Origin: Blastopirellula sediminis
GTDB lineage: Bacteria > Planctomycetota > Planctomycetia > Pirellulales > Pirellulaceae
Assembly (NCBI RefSeq): GCF_020966755.1
Contig: NZ_JAJKFT010000010.1
Coordinates: 1,638,720 to 1,702,719 of the forward strand
DNA length: 64,000 nucleotides
Direction of reading: 5' to 3'
Part shown: positions 1 through 8,924 of the stretch, in pieces
How positions within the stretch are numbered: the first letter of the stretch is position 1
How the letters are laid out: each line of letters begins with the position of its first letter
The notes under the pieces: model-generated
What the model saw: only the letters and a program-made list of their open reading frames with translations
What the model was told of the DNA's origin: nothing
Databases searched by the model: none
Position numbers and translations under genes: made by a program

Positions 1-223
1 CGGCGATCGCTTCGCCGTTGCCCGATCCACCCAGAACGATCCCGCGGTCGAACTCGCCATCGGCGACCGCTTTGGCGGCTGGAATGATGAAGTCGGGGTA
101 ATCGCACGATTCCGGCGAGAACGTGCCGTAGTCGGCCGTCTCATGCCCCAGTTTCTGCAAATGCTCCAAAATCGCTTGCTTATATTGGAAGCCGGCGTGG
201 TCAGAAGCGACAACGATCTTCAT
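1..223 (-). CDS. rpiB: Ribose-5-phosphate isomerase B, left-truncated
   Basis: The gene starts at ATG 223 and runs off the left edge, so only the first 74 residues are visible. They begin MKIVVASDHAGF and reach the GGSGNGEAIA loop. This is the N-terminal half of the RpiB/LacAB family, which interconverts ribose 5-phosphate and ribulose 5-phosphate in the cytoplasm. The loop has Ser where the E. coli enzyme has its catalytic Cys, as in the mycobacterial-type RpiB that uses a Glu as base. The gene is divergent from the membrane protein starting near 484. The C-terminal half, including the substrate-phosphate contacts, cannot be judged. Confidence 0.93.
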   Translation of the reverse strand, partial: MKIVVASDHAGFQYKQAILEHLQKLGHETADYGTFSPESCDYPDFIIPAAKAVADGEFDRGIVLGGSGNGEAIA

Positions 224-483
224 TGGGCGAACTGAACGAATCGAAAGGGGAAGGAGGTCCCCCGCACGCGAAATCGGTACGGGCCGGACGTCCCATCATA
301 GTCGGCAAAATCGGAACGTGTTAGGCCCGAAACCGTCCTGCGGGAGGCCGTCTGGCCGGTATTTGGACCTCTTTTTGGCCCAGATTCCTGCAGCCCGATC
401 CCGTTTTTCGGCCGATGCAACTGTATGACCTACGCTTATGCAGTGTTTTTGGAGCGATTTTGTCCCTTTCCCTGTCTCATTCC
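224..483. other. Divergent intergenic region
   Basis: This gap separates divergently transcribed rpiB and the membrane protein gene, so it should hold both promoters. A purine-rich GGGGAAGGAGG stretch near 246-256 lies just upstream of rpiB on the plus strand. I saw no convincing promoter boxes or RNA gene. Confidence 0.4.
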
Positions 484-2250
484 ATGTCAGCCGACTCCCC
501 ACCTGCGACTTCTCCCCGAGGTTTCCTCCATTGGGGAATGCTTGGCGCGATTCTTTTGGCGGCCGCGATGGCGGTCACGCCAAACGTCGCCGATCCCGAT
601 TTGTGGGGACATGTTCAATACGGTCTCGACTTGCTGCGAGACGGCCTCCCTGCGACTACCACGTATAGCTACACCGCCGAAGGGTATCGCTGGATCAATC
701 ATGAAAACCTGAGCGAAATCGTGCTGGCGATCGGCGCTCAGACGATCGGTCCGGTCGGCCTGCTGTGGGCGAAGTGTTTGCTGGGACTCGCAATCGTGGG
801 CGTGATGCTGTGGCGCTGCGAATCGCAGCGGACGCCGCTGCTGGTCTCCGGCGTGATCGTCCTGCTGGTGGCGCTCAACTTTACGAATCACTGGAACGCG
901 CGACCGCAGCTTTCCAGCTTCGCTCTGTTCACGCTTTTGATTCTGCTACTTGATCGTTGTTTCGCCGGGTGGCGCGATGACTGGCGATTGCCGTGGCTCG
1001 GAGCGCAATTTCGCCGACGCGATTATCAACCGCTGGCCGCTTCTCATCCGCGGATGAAAGCGCTCTGGCTTTGCGTGCCCCTCTTTTTCGTCTGGGCCAA
1101 CGCTCATGGCGGATTTGTCGCTGGGTACGCGGTCTTCGTCGCCTATTTGATTTGCCGCTTTGTCGAGTTGTCGCTCGATCGCGGCTGGCAAGGCGCCGGG
1201 ATGATGCGTCGGCTCGGTCTGATGGCGGTTGTCGGCGGACTGGCGACGCTGATCAATCCGTACGGACCGAATCTGCATCGCTGGTTGCTGGCCGCGCTCG
1301 GAACGGCTCGACCCGAGATCACCGAATGGCATCCGCTCTATGAAATGAATCTGGCGTCGATCGCCTTTTTCGCGCTGCTCGCCGCGTTGGCGTTTTCGAT
1401 CTTGCTGAGCCGCAAGCCGCTCGACTTTACGCAGCTGGCGATCACGGGACTGGTCGCCTGGCAGGCGACTTCGCATCAACGACACACGCCGTTTTTGGCG
1501 ATCTTGTTCGGTTTGTGGTACGCACCTCACTTCGCTTCGGCCTGGAGTCGCTGTTTTGGCGCTGCCGATCCGGCGAAGGAGCAGACGTCGCCGCGACAAG
1601 TCTGGATCATGGGAAGCGGCCTGGCGGTCGTCTACCTGGTGTTGATCGCCGCGCTGGCTCCGCGACTTTCGCAAATGCCGACGCCCCGCGATCAGTATCC
1701 GGTCTCGGCGATCCAGTACATGGCTGACCATCATTTGAAGGGTCGCTTGGTCGTGACCTACAACTGGGCCCAGTATGCGATCCATGCGCTGGCCGCTGAC
1801 GGCGATACGTCGTTGCAATTCGACGGCCGCTTTCGGACCAGCTATCCGCAGGAAGTGCTCGACATGCACTTCGATCTGATCCTGGGGCCTGATCCGAATT
1901 TCCGCAATCGTAGTCCAGAGTCAGGTCCGGCGGATGCGAGCCGCGTATTGGCTTACGGTCATCCCTATCTGGTTCTGATCGATCGCGGTCAGCCTTACTC
2001 GACCGAAGCGATGCGTCAGCACGCCGATCAGTGGACGCTGCTCTATCAAGATTCGCTTGCCCAACTTTGGGGTCGCCGTGATGAATATGGCGATCCTGGT
2101 TCGCCCCAATTTATTTCGCCCCAACAACGCCAAATCAGCGATGCCCCGCAAATTGGCGCCGTGTCGTGGCCCGCACATCCGGTAACTCACCGCGACGTTG
2201 CGATCGCCCAACCGTCCATCATGCCAGCAAACAATGCAAAGGGGAATTAA
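484..2250 (+). CDS. Polytopic membrane protein, GT-C-like
   Basis: The protein has about 588 residues with many hydrophobic segments. After the first membrane helix comes DPDLWGHVQYG, an acidic loop placed as in GT-C glycosyltransferases (the PMT/ArnT fold), followed by YSYTAEGYRW. The C-terminal third (about 420-588) is soluble and probably extracytoplasmic. I chose ATG 484 because MSADSPP gives a short cytoplasmic leader; an in-frame ATG at 415 is possible and neither has a clear ribosome site. The stop lies 2 bases before the DPM1-type glycosyltransferase, so the two are probably co-transcribed, with the partner charging a lipid sugar donor. Function is inferred from topology, one motif and context only. 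Confidence 0.7.
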   Translation: MSADSPPATSPRGFLHWGMLGAILLAAAMAVTPNVADPDLWGHVQYGLDLLRDGLPATTTYSYTAEGYRWINHENLSEIVLAIGAQTIGPVGLLWAKCLLGLAIVGVMLWRCESQRTPLLVSGVIVLLVALNFTNHWNARPQLSSFALFTLLILLLDRCFAGWRDDWRLPWLGAQFRRRDYQPLAASHPRMKALWLCVPLFFVWANAHGGFVAGYAVFVAYLICRFVELSLDRGWQGAGMMRRLGLMAVVGGLATLINPYGPNLHRWLLAALGTARPEITEWHPLYEMNLASIAFFALLAALAFSILLSRKPLDFTQLAITGLVAWQATSHQRHTPFLAILFGLWYAPHFASAWSRCFGAADPAKEQTSPRQVWIMGSGLAVVYLVLIAALAPRLSQMPTPRDQYPVSAIQYMADHHLKGRLVVTYNWAQYAIHALAADGDTSLQFDGRFRTSYPQEVLDMHFDLILGPDPNFRNRSPESGPADASRVLAYGHPYLVLIDRGQPYSTEAMRQHADQWTLLYQDSLAQLWGRRDEYGDPGSPQFISPQQRQISDAPQIGAVSWPAHPVTHRDVAIAQPSIMPANNAKGN

Positions 2251-2251
2251 G

Positions 2252-3124
2252 ATGCCAGCCTCAACGATCTCGCGTCCCGCGGCGATGCCGCATGACGCCT
2301 TCGATTGGGAAGGGGAAACGATTACCGCGATCGATCGCCGCTTGGACGAAATCGATCGTTTGTCGCATGCGCTGGACGCCGAAGAAGTTCAGCCAGCGAT
2401 CGAGCAGGGCGCCGAAGCGAAATACGAGTTTCCGCCCGGCTTTCGTTTGAGCGTCGTGATCCCGGTTTACAACGAACGAGATACGATCGAGAAAGTGGTT
2501 CGCCGGATTGATCAGCTGCCGGTCGATACCGAGATCATCGTGGTCGACGATTGCAGCACCGACGGCACTCGCGACGTGTTGGCTCGCATCGCTCATTACA
2601 TCGATCTGAAGATCAAGTATCACGACCAAAACCAAGGCAAAGGCGCCGCGCTGCGAACCGGGTTTGAAGCGGCGACCGGCGAAGTCGTCGTGGTGCAGGA
2701 CGCCGATCTCGAATACGACCCGCGCGACATCCTGACCGTGATTCGGCCGATTCTGGACGGAGAAGCGGACGTCGCCTACGGCTCACGGTTCAGCGAAGCT
2801 CGGCACGCCAATTCGTCTTGGATTCACCGCGCCGGAAACCGCTTTTTGACCTGGCTGTCGAATTTCACGACCGGGCTGCAAATTACCGATATGGAAACCT
2901 GCTACAAGGCGATTCGGATCCAGGCGCTTCGTTCGGTGACGATCGAGCAGGATCGGTTTGGTTTCGAGCCGGAGATCACCGCCAAACTCGCCCGGCGGAA
3001 ATTCCGGTTCGTCGAGCGGCCGATCTCGTACAACGCCCGCAGCTGGAAAAGCGGCAAGAAGATCGGGATCCGCGACGCGCTGCAGGCGATTTGGTGCATT
3101 TTCCATTACGGCTGGCGCGATTAG
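2252..3124 (+). CDS. DPM1-type family 2 glycosyltransferase
   Basis: The 290-residue protein carries a GT-A fold: SVVIPVYNERDTI, the nucleotide-sugar loop IIVVDDCSTDGT, then QNQGKGAALRTGF and the DxD-like VVVQDADLEYDP. This matches polyprenyl-phosphate mannosyl/glucosyl transferases, which load a sugar onto undecaprenyl phosphate at the cytoplasmic face. No C-terminal membrane helices are seen, so it would be peripheral. ATG 2252 is preceded by AAAGGGGA at good spacing; a longer in-frame start overlapping the upstream gene is less likely. It is tightly linked to the GT-C-like gene, suggesting donor synthesis plus transfer. The sugar cannot be predicted. Confidence 0.88.
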   Translation: MPASTISRPAAMPHDAFDWEGETITAIDRRLDEIDRLSHALDAEEVQPAIEQGAEAKYEFPPGFRLSVVIPVYNERDTIEKVVRRIDQLPVDTEIIVVDDCSTDGTRDVLARIAHYIDLKIKYHDQNQGKGAALRTGFEAATGEVVVVQDADLEYDPRDILTVIRPILDGEADVAYGSRFSEARHANSSWIHRAGNRFLTWLSNFTTGLQITDMETCYKAIRIQALRSVTIEQDRFGFEPEITAKLARRKFRFVERPISYNARSWKSGKKIGIRDALQAIWCIFHYGWRD

Positions 3125-3280
3125 TCGCCAGGGGCGGCGCCCATCGTCGCTTAACTGTTCTACAATAGTCCAACGACTCTTTGACCGAACGGAATAAATC
3201 TGACGCGGCGCAGGTGGAGAAGTCCGCGGCGCCGGTCGGCGATGATATAAGGGCGTCCCCGAGAGGGCGAATGGATTGAA

Positions 3281-4225
3281 ATGCGGCAAATTGGCGCCAT
3301 AGCGACCGATCGTGAAGCTGCACGCTTCATCGACTACCTGCTGACTCAAGGGATTGATGCGAAAGCGGAGCCGCGCGACGGTAAGTTCCTCGTCTGGATT
3401 CATGACGAAGGGCAGATCGATCAGGCACGCAGCGAACTCTCGGCCTATCTCTCGAATCCCAACGACCAGCGCTACGCTGACGCCGCCAAGGAAGCGAACT
3501 CGATTCGCAAGGTCGAGTATCTGAAGAACGAGCAACGCCGCAAGAACGTGCATGACATGCGCGGCAAGCTCGGCGGGGTCGGCATGATGGCCCGCGCAAC
3601 GCCGGTCACGATGACAATCATGTGGATCTGCATCGCCGTGACGGCGTTTAGTATGCTCGGCCCCAGCATCGTGAATGGCCTGCCCCGGAACTGGCTGATT
3701 GATTGGCTGACGTTCGCTCCCGCTGCGATGATTCCGCAGGCGATTCGCAGTCACGATCCGTTCGTCGCGATTGAAGCGGGTCAGGTCTGGCGATTGATCA
3801 CGCCGATCTTTCCGCATGGAGGCCTCATGCACATCGTCTTTAACATGTGGATGTGGTATTCGTTCGGCGGCATTCTGGAGCGTCGCCTAGGATCGGGGCG
3901 TTACCTGGCGATGGTGCTGGGATTGACGCTGTTCGCCAACATCGCGTCGGCGATGGCCTCCATCTATATTTCCGGCAACGGCGGAGAGCTATACGCCATT
4001 GGGATCTCCGGCGTGTTGTTCGGCTTGTTTGGATTCGCTTGGGCGAAGTCGACCTTCGAGCCGCAGTTCGGCATTTACCTGCCGGGCCAGATGGTGATCG
4101 TGATGATGTTCTGGTTTGGGCTCTGCTGGATGGGCTATGTCGGCAACATCGCCAACTGGGGACATACGTGCGGGTTGGTCGCCGGCGTGATCGCTGGATT
4201 TATTCCGAGCGGTTCGTCTCGGTGA
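3281..4225 (+). CDS. Rhomboid intramembrane serine protease (GlpG-like)
   Basis: This 314-residue protein has a soluble N-terminal domain (about 1-70) resembling the GlpG cytoplasmic domain, then a six-helix rhomboid core. Visible hallmarks are WRLITPIFPHGGLMHIVFN, the catalytic-serine motif GISGVLFG with Ser243, and the catalytic His295 in NWGHTCGL. These form the Ser-His dyad that cleaves transmembrane substrates inside the membrane. The 3' end overlaps the convergent unknown gene by 26 bases. The substrate is unknown. Confidence 0.93.
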   Translation: MRQIGAIATDREAARFIDYLLTQGIDAKAEPRDGKFLVWIHDEGQIDQARSELSAYLSNPNDQRYADAAKEANSIRKVEYLKNEQRRKNVHDMRGKLGGVGMMARATPVTMTIMWICIAVTAFSMLGPSIVNGLPRNWLIDWLTFAPAAMIPQAIRSHDPFVAIEAGQVWRLITPIFPHGGLMHIVFNMWMWYSFGGILERRLGSGRYLAMVLGLTLFANIASAMASIYISGNGGELYAIGISGVLFGLFGFAWAKSTFEPQFGIYLPGQMVIVMMFWFGLCWMGYVGNIANWGHTCGLVAGVIAGFIPSGSSR

Positions 4226-4688
4226 TCGGCGTCGTTCGCGAAATCGCAAACGCGACGAATTGCTGCAGTCCTTCTCGAATCGGTTCGGCGTCGAGTTGGC
4301 TCTGCGCTCCTGCAGCGCGAATGTAGCCGCAATCGACGTCGATCTCGATCTCGTAACTACGCCCGTGTTCATGGAACTCCAACATTGTCGTCCATGTGGG
4401 CGTACAGCGGTTAGGCTTGCCTGGAATCTGGTAACTCGCGTCCTCGACCAAGGCCTTCTTCAGGTCATCAAGATCCGCGACGTGGGAGATGTCGCGGCGC
4501 TCGGTTTTCCCATCGACCTTCCGTACTAGAAATACTTGCTGGGCGCTACGAATCAGAGCCGCTTCCTCTGGCCCGAAGTAGCCGATCGCCGCCCGGGCGC
4601 GGTTCCAATGGTAAATCGTGGTCAGGACGGCCACCGAGACCGCAAGCAGGAGAATAGCGGCGACCAGCCAGGTTCCGCGAGCGTTCAT
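4200..4688 (-). CDS. Single-helix membrane protein of unknown function
   Basis: The 162-residue protein has one N-terminal hydrophobic helix (about 7-26) without a clear signal peptidase site, then a soluble region containing VFLVRKVDGK and a paired-cysteine area (NRCTPTWTT and DVDCGYIRA). I recognise no family. It starts at ATG 4688 and its tail overlaps the convergent rhomboid gene by 26 bases. It is probably membrane-anchored with the C-terminal part outside the cytoplasm. Confidence 0.65.
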   Translation of the reverse strand: MNARGTWLVAAILLLAVSVAVLTTIYHWNRARAAIGYFGPEEAALIRSAQQVFLVRKVDGKTERRDISHVADLDDLKKALVEDASYQIPGKPNRCTPTWTTMLEFHEHGRSYEIEIDVDCGYIRAAGAQSQLDAEPIREGLQQFVAFAISRTTPITETNRSE

Positions 4689-4805
4689 ACGGTGATTTTT
4701 GCCGGGATAGAGGGAATTCTGCGTTAGTCCTGGGCATAGTATACTTGGGATTTCCCGATTGATTGACCGCTTGCCAGAAGAGATAAGTCTCCGGAAGGGG
4801 GGCCG

Positions 4806-5033
4806 ATGCCTGATCGCTTTGATCCATACCGCGAAGCGTTGATCGTAGAAGAACGCACGATCTGGCCTGCCGACTGTGAGATTCCGCTTGCCGATCGGGG
4901 GCGAATCGAACGCTTACTGCAAGGCGACGCGGCGAGTTGCAGTCATTTGGAATACGTCCGGGTTCATACCGGGTTTTGCCGTACGATTACCGTGACGGCG
5001 GAAGATCTCGATCGAGTCGGCGCACGGGCCTGA
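4806..5033 (+). CDS. Small conserved-looking unknown protein
   Basis: A 75-residue soluble protein beginning MPDRFDPYREALIVEE. A GGAAGGGGGG tract ends 3 bases before the ATG and makes the start convincing. It has three cysteines but no metal-binding spacing. It lies 33 bases before aroB and may be co-transcribed with it. No function can be assigned. Confidence 0.65.
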   Translation: MPDRFDPYREALIVEERTIWPADCEIPLADRGRIERLLQGDAASCSHLEYVRVHTGFCRTITVTAEDLDRVGARA

Positions 5034-5066
5034 TTGGTTGGGATCACTTTCGACACCCTCTAACTT

Positions 5067-6179
5067 GTGAAGCGAGCAGCGTTGACGGCGGAACATGAAA
5101 TCGTTCGCGTTCAATTGAGCGAACGAAGCTACGACATCGAAATTGGCGCAGGAATCATTCCGTCGGCGGCTGACTTCTTCGCCGCGCGAACCAAGATTTC
5201 GCACGCGATCATCATCACCGACGACCAGGTTCGGCCTCTCTACGCCGATACGATCGCCGCTGCTTGTACGGCGGCCGGCATGCGGACGACGTTGTTGTCG
5301 GTCCCGGCAGGGGAAACCAGCAAGTCGATCGCGATGGCCGATCGTCTCTGGAACGAAAGCCTGGCCGCCGGCGCCGATCGCAAGTCGGTCGTGATCGCGG
5401 TTGGCGGCGGCGTGATCGGCGACCTGGCCGGTTTCATCGCGGCGACGTTTGCGCGGGGCCTTGCGTTCTTTCAAGTTCCAACGACGCTTCTGGCGCAAGT
5501 CGACAGCAGCGTCGGCGGCAAAGTGGGGATCAATCTCCCGGCGGCCAAGAACATGGTTGGCGCCTTTTGGCAGCCGCAGGGAGTGTTGATCGACGTCGAC
5601 GTTCTCACGTCGCTACCGGAACGGGAGTATCGCGCCGGCTTGGCCGAGGTGGTCAAATATGGCGTGATCCTGGACGCTGATTTCTTCGCTTATCTAGAAG
5701 CGAATGTTGATGCGATTCGCGAAAGGGAGCAAAAGGTCCTCACTCAGGTGATAGCACGCTGCTGCCAGCTGAAAGCGGACGTCGTGCAGGCCGATGAGCG
5801 CGAAACCACAGGCCTACGCGCCGTGCTGAACTACGGACATACGTTCTGCCATGCGTTTGAAGCGACCTGCGGCTATGGCGAACTGCTGCACGGCGAAGCG
5901 GTTTCGATCGGCATGTTGTGCGCCTCGCGCCTGGCCGAATCGATGAATCGAATTTCTGCGGAAATTACGCAGCGTCAGTTTAAGCTGTTGACCGCATTGG
6001 GTTTGCCAACGGCCCCGCCGCAGGTGGATATTGACCAGGTCATGGCCGCGATGCAGCGCGACAAGAAGGTCGAGCATGGCAAGCTGCAGTTCGTCTTACC
6101 GAGCGCGATGGGTAAAGTTGAGCTTGTGGGTAGCGTATCCACTAGCCTCGCAAAACAGGCAATCAGTGATGGACAATAG
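5067..6179 (+). CDS. aroB: 3-dehydroquinate synthase
   Basis: AroB converts DAHP to 3-dehydroquinate, the second step of the shikimate pathway, using NAD and a divalent metal. The NAD-binding GGGVIGDLAGF is followed by VPTTLLAQVDSSVGGKVGIN, KNMVGAFWQP and EYRAGLAEVVKYG. The metal-ligand histidines are in NYGHTFCHAFE and LLHGEAVSIGM. At 370 residues it has the usual length. The start is GTG 5067, because an in-frame TAA lies two codons upstream and no early in-frame ATG exists. No clear ribosome site is visible. It is not in an operon with other aro genes here. Confidence 0.96.
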   Translation: MKRAALTAEHEIVRVQLSERSYDIEIGAGIIPSAADFFAARTKISHAIIITDDQVRPLYADTIAAACTAAGMRTTLLSVPAGETSKSIAMADRLWNESLAAGADRKSVVIAVGGGVIGDLAGFIAATFARGLAFFQVPTTLLAQVDSSVGGKVGINLPAAKNMVGAFWQPQGVLIDVDVLTSLPEREYRAGLAEVVKYGVILDADFFAYLEANVDAIREREQKVLTQVIARCCQLKADVVQADERETTGLRAVLNYGHTFCHAFEATCGYGELLHGEAVSIGMLCASRLAESMNRISAEITQRQFKLLTALGLPTAPPQVDIDQVMAAMQRDKKVEHGKLQFVLPSAMGKVELVGSVSTSLAKQAISDGQ

Positions 6180-6281
6180 AGCATAAGTCTTCTTGCGCCT
6201 GACCGCATGTCCGATGTGGAAACGCGCCAAATCGCAATTCGCACATATCGGAATTTTTTCCGAACTCTATAGTGAGGGGCT

Positions 6282-6339
6282 GTGACGTAGCCTTGTAATC
6301 CGCATTAGGCAGATGCGGAATAACCGCAGGCCGCGTCAC
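6282..6339 (+). other. Possible two-stem RNA structure upstream of the response regulator
   Basis: GTGACG (6282-6287) pairs with CGTCAC (6334-6339), enclosing a second stem CCGCAT (6300-6305)/ATGCGG (6313-6318). It sits 60-120 bases before the response-regulator ATG, in the 221-base gap after aroB. It could be a folded leader or chance pairing. There is no T-tract, so it is not an intrinsic terminator. Confidence 0.3.
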
Positions 6340-6400
6340 CTTCTTCGTTCTAGAGTTTGTCCGCACTGACAGCGGACCTGGTTATTGCGATGGGGCAGAT

Positions 6401-7069
6401 ATGAACCAACAAAAATTCGTCTATGTGTTGGATGACGATGCGGAAGCGCGTGCTTCGCTAGCCACGGTAGTCCAATCGCTGGGCTATCCGGCGTTGGAAT
6501 ACGAGTCGGCCGAGGCCTTTCTCGAGCAGTTTGAACCAAATCGACGCGGATGCGTCGTTGCGGACGTCCGGATGGGAGGCATCTCCGGCGTCGAATTGGT
6601 TCATCGACTGCAAGAGCAGGATCTCAACTTGCCGGTTGTTGTAGTTACTGGATTCGCCGACATTCGATTGGCGGTCAGCGCGATGCAGGCAGGCGCGGTC
6701 ACCTTCCTCGAAAAGGTCGGGCGTCCGGGCGAGATCGCCGATGCGATTGAAAAGGCGATGGAGCACGAAGAGATTCGTCACGAAGCGGTTTCGGAACGAG
6801 ACGATTATCGTTCGCGAATCGATTCTCTCTCGGCGGATGAACGAGATGTGCTCTTACGCGTCTTGGACGGCAAGCCGAACAAGGTCATCAAGAAGGAACT
6901 GGACATCGGTTTGCGTACTGCAGAGCTCCGTCGAGCGAATGTGATGCGCAAGATGGGGGCTCGCAGTCTGGCCGAACTGGTCCGGATGACGCTGGTCGCC
7001 GGCCTTGCGCCTCCCGCTCTGGAGATGAGCGAGCTGCCTCAGCAGCAGGAACAGTCGAAAGCTTCGTAG
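6401..7069 (+). CDS. FixJ/NarL-family response regulator
   Basis: This 222-residue regulator has a receiver domain (about 5-125) with acidic pocket LDDD, phosphoacceptor Asp55 in VVADVRM, the switch Thr in VVVTGF and Lys in FLEK. The usual following Pro is Val. A C-terminal LuxR-type helix-turn-helix (about 145-205) reads SLSADERDVLLRVLDGKPNK, then NVMRKMGARSLAELVRM. The recognition segment replaces the common KVHR with ELRR. No histidine kinase is adjacent, so it is an orphan here. It probably binds DNA as a phosphorylation-driven dimer. Confidence 0.9.
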   Translation: MNQQKFVYVLDDDAEARASLATVVQSLGYPALEYESAEAFLEQFEPNRRGCVVADVRMGGISGVELVHRLQEQDLNLPVVVVTGFADIRLAVSAMQAGAVTFLEKVGRPGEIADAIEKAMEHEEIRHEAVSERDDYRSRIDSLSADERDVLLRVLDGKPNKVIKKELDIGLRTAELRRANVMRKMGARSLAELVRMTLVAGLAPPALEMSELPQQQEQSKAS

Positions 7070-7180
7070 CGATCGTAGCGGTTATTTGGGCGATCGTAAC
7101 GCACGGAATGAGCTAGTCTTAAAGGTAACGCCGAAACGATCCGGTTCGCCTTCTAGCTCCCCTCATTCCGCCCGCGACCT

Positions 7181-8809
7181 ATGACCGCCCGACCTGCCGC
7201 CGAAGCCGGCTATATCCAACAGTTTGTAGAGCGAGCCAGTTCGCTCTACTCGTTGCCCGCCGTGGCGATGGAAGTGTTGGAATTGACCGGCCGTCCTTCG
7301 ATCGACGCCGCTCAAGTGAAGAGCTGCATCGAGCGAGACCCTGCGCTGACGATCAAGATCTTGCGCGCGGTGAACAGTCCGTTGTTCGGCCTCTCGCGGC
7401 AAGTCTCCGACTTGCACCAGGCGTTGGCTTTGTTGGGGATGAAGCCGCTCAAGCTGTTGGTGCTCGGGTTTAGCTTGCCACGGGAGATGCTGGACGGCGT
7501 CGAAGCGGATTCTCTCTCGCGATACTGGAGCGTCGCTCTGACCAAGGCGGTCGCCGCCCGCGAAATCGCCGAGTATCTCGGCTATCGCAACGGAGACGAA
7601 GCGTTCATCGCCGGATTGCTGGCCGACATCGGCATGCTGGTGTTGATGCAGGATCTCGGCGCGCCCTACGCACAATTCATCCGCAAGGCGGAAGAGGAAG
7701 CAGCGTCGCTGCTGGAGATGGAAGTCGGTACCCTCGGCTTCGATCACATTATTCTCAGCAGTCGGCTGCTGACCCATTGGAAGCTTCCTGATTCCGTCAT
7801 TGATTCGATCGCGGCGATCAAGCCGCTGCCGCTAACCGCGCCGCTCGAGCTGGCGAACCTTTCCGAGACGGCCCGGACGTTGGTTCTGGCGGATCGTTTG
7901 GCCGACATCCTGGTCGGCAAGCGTCTCGCTGCGCTGCCGGCCTGGGTCGAAGCGATCGCGAAATACGTTCCATCCGACAAGACCGACTTTGAAAACCTGG
8001 CGGTCCGCATCGAAGAGAAAGTCAAGCAATTGGCCGCCGTCATGCGGGTTCGCATCGACGAAAAGGCTTCGTACGTGGACGCCATGTTAACGGCGTATGC
8101 GCGACTGGCGGAAGTCGCCAGCGAAGCGGCGCTCGACGTGGCTCGTCGCGATCCGGAAGAGCTCGAGCTGCAAACCGCGTGGGAAGAAGCGAAAGAGCTG
8201 ACCAGCGCGATGCAAAGCTTTCGCCAGCGCCCGCTGACTGCGGCGGCGCCGGAAAAGCCGAGCACGCTGAAGTCTTCGCCGGCGGTCGCGACGATCGAAA
8301 CGGCGAAAGCGTCTCCGAAGGACGTCGCCTTGGACAAAGCGTCCGTTGCGCGACTCGATTTCGACGTGCAGCGTTGCCGGCAAATGCGGGAACCGATCTC
8401 GGTGTTGCAGCTGACGATCGATCGCTATGACGACCTGCTGTTGCATGCCGGTCCGGATGAAGCGATTCAGACATGGCGCCTGCTGGAGAAGGCGGTTGGC
8501 GCCATTATCGGCGACGCAGGAAGCTGCTTTGCGTCGGCCGACGCCGTCTTGATGGTCGTCCTGCCGATGCAGGATCGCATGCAAGCGGTTGAAACGGCTC
8601 GGCGGCTGGTGGCCGGAATTCGCACTTGGTCGCTTGCTCGGGCCGAATCGGGGCGATTTTCGCCGCTGACGATCAGCGTCGGCGCCGCCGCGATCGCGCT
8701 GCCCCCCAAGAATTTCCCGTCCGGCGAACTGGCTGACGCCGCGACCCGCTGCATGGAAGTCGCTCGCCGGAGCGGGGGCGATAGCGTCAAAAGCATCGAG
8801 ATTCTCTAG
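7181..8809 (+). CDS. HDOD-domain protein with degenerate GGDEF domain
   Basis: The 542-residue protein begins with an HDOD domain (about 15-215): LPAVAMEVLEL, IKILRAVNSPLFG and ALALLGMKPLKLLVLGF. After an alanine/proline-rich linker (about 340-375) comes a region shaped like a diguanylate cyclase (about 385-542) ending SVGAAAI and ARRSGGDSVK. The GG(D/E)EF active-site stretch is replaced near CFASADAVLMVV, so it should not make c-di-GMP; it could be a dead or ligand-binding relic. HDOD proteins usually act in signalling. It follows the response regulator by 111 bases on the same strand, which suggests but does not prove shared function. Confidence 0.82.
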   Translation: MTARPAAEAGYIQQFVERASSLYSLPAVAMEVLELTGRPSIDAAQVKSCIERDPALTIKILRAVNSPLFGLSRQVSDLHQALALLGMKPLKLLVLGFSLPREMLDGVEADSLSRYWSVALTKAVAAREIAEYLGYRNGDEAFIAGLLADIGMLVLMQDLGAPYAQFIRKAEEEAASLLEMEVGTLGFDHIILSSRLLTHWKLPDSVIDSIAAIKPLPLTAPLELANLSETARTLVLADRLADILVGKRLAALPAWVEAIAKYVPSDKTDFENLAVRIEEKVKQLAAVMRVRIDEKASYVDAMLTAYARLAEVASEAALDVARRDPEELELQTAWEEAKELTSAMQSFRQRPLTAAAPEKPSTLKSSPAVATIETAKASPKDVALDKASVARLDFDVQRCRQMREPISVLQLTIDRYDDLLLHAGPDEAIQTWRLLEKAVGAIIGDAGSCFASADAVLMVVLPMQDRMQAVETARRLVAGIRTWSLARAESGRFSPLTISVGAAAIALPPKNFPSGELADAATRCMEVARRSGGDSVKSIEIL

Positions 8810-8924
8810 GTTACGGCCCGAATTGGCTTGCTGCGACCCGTTTCTTTTTGCAATCCACTTGCATTTTCGCGCCAAGCGTCTATCGTGAACAAATTCGTTC
8901 CCGTGCGCAGCTCCCCATAGGGTC

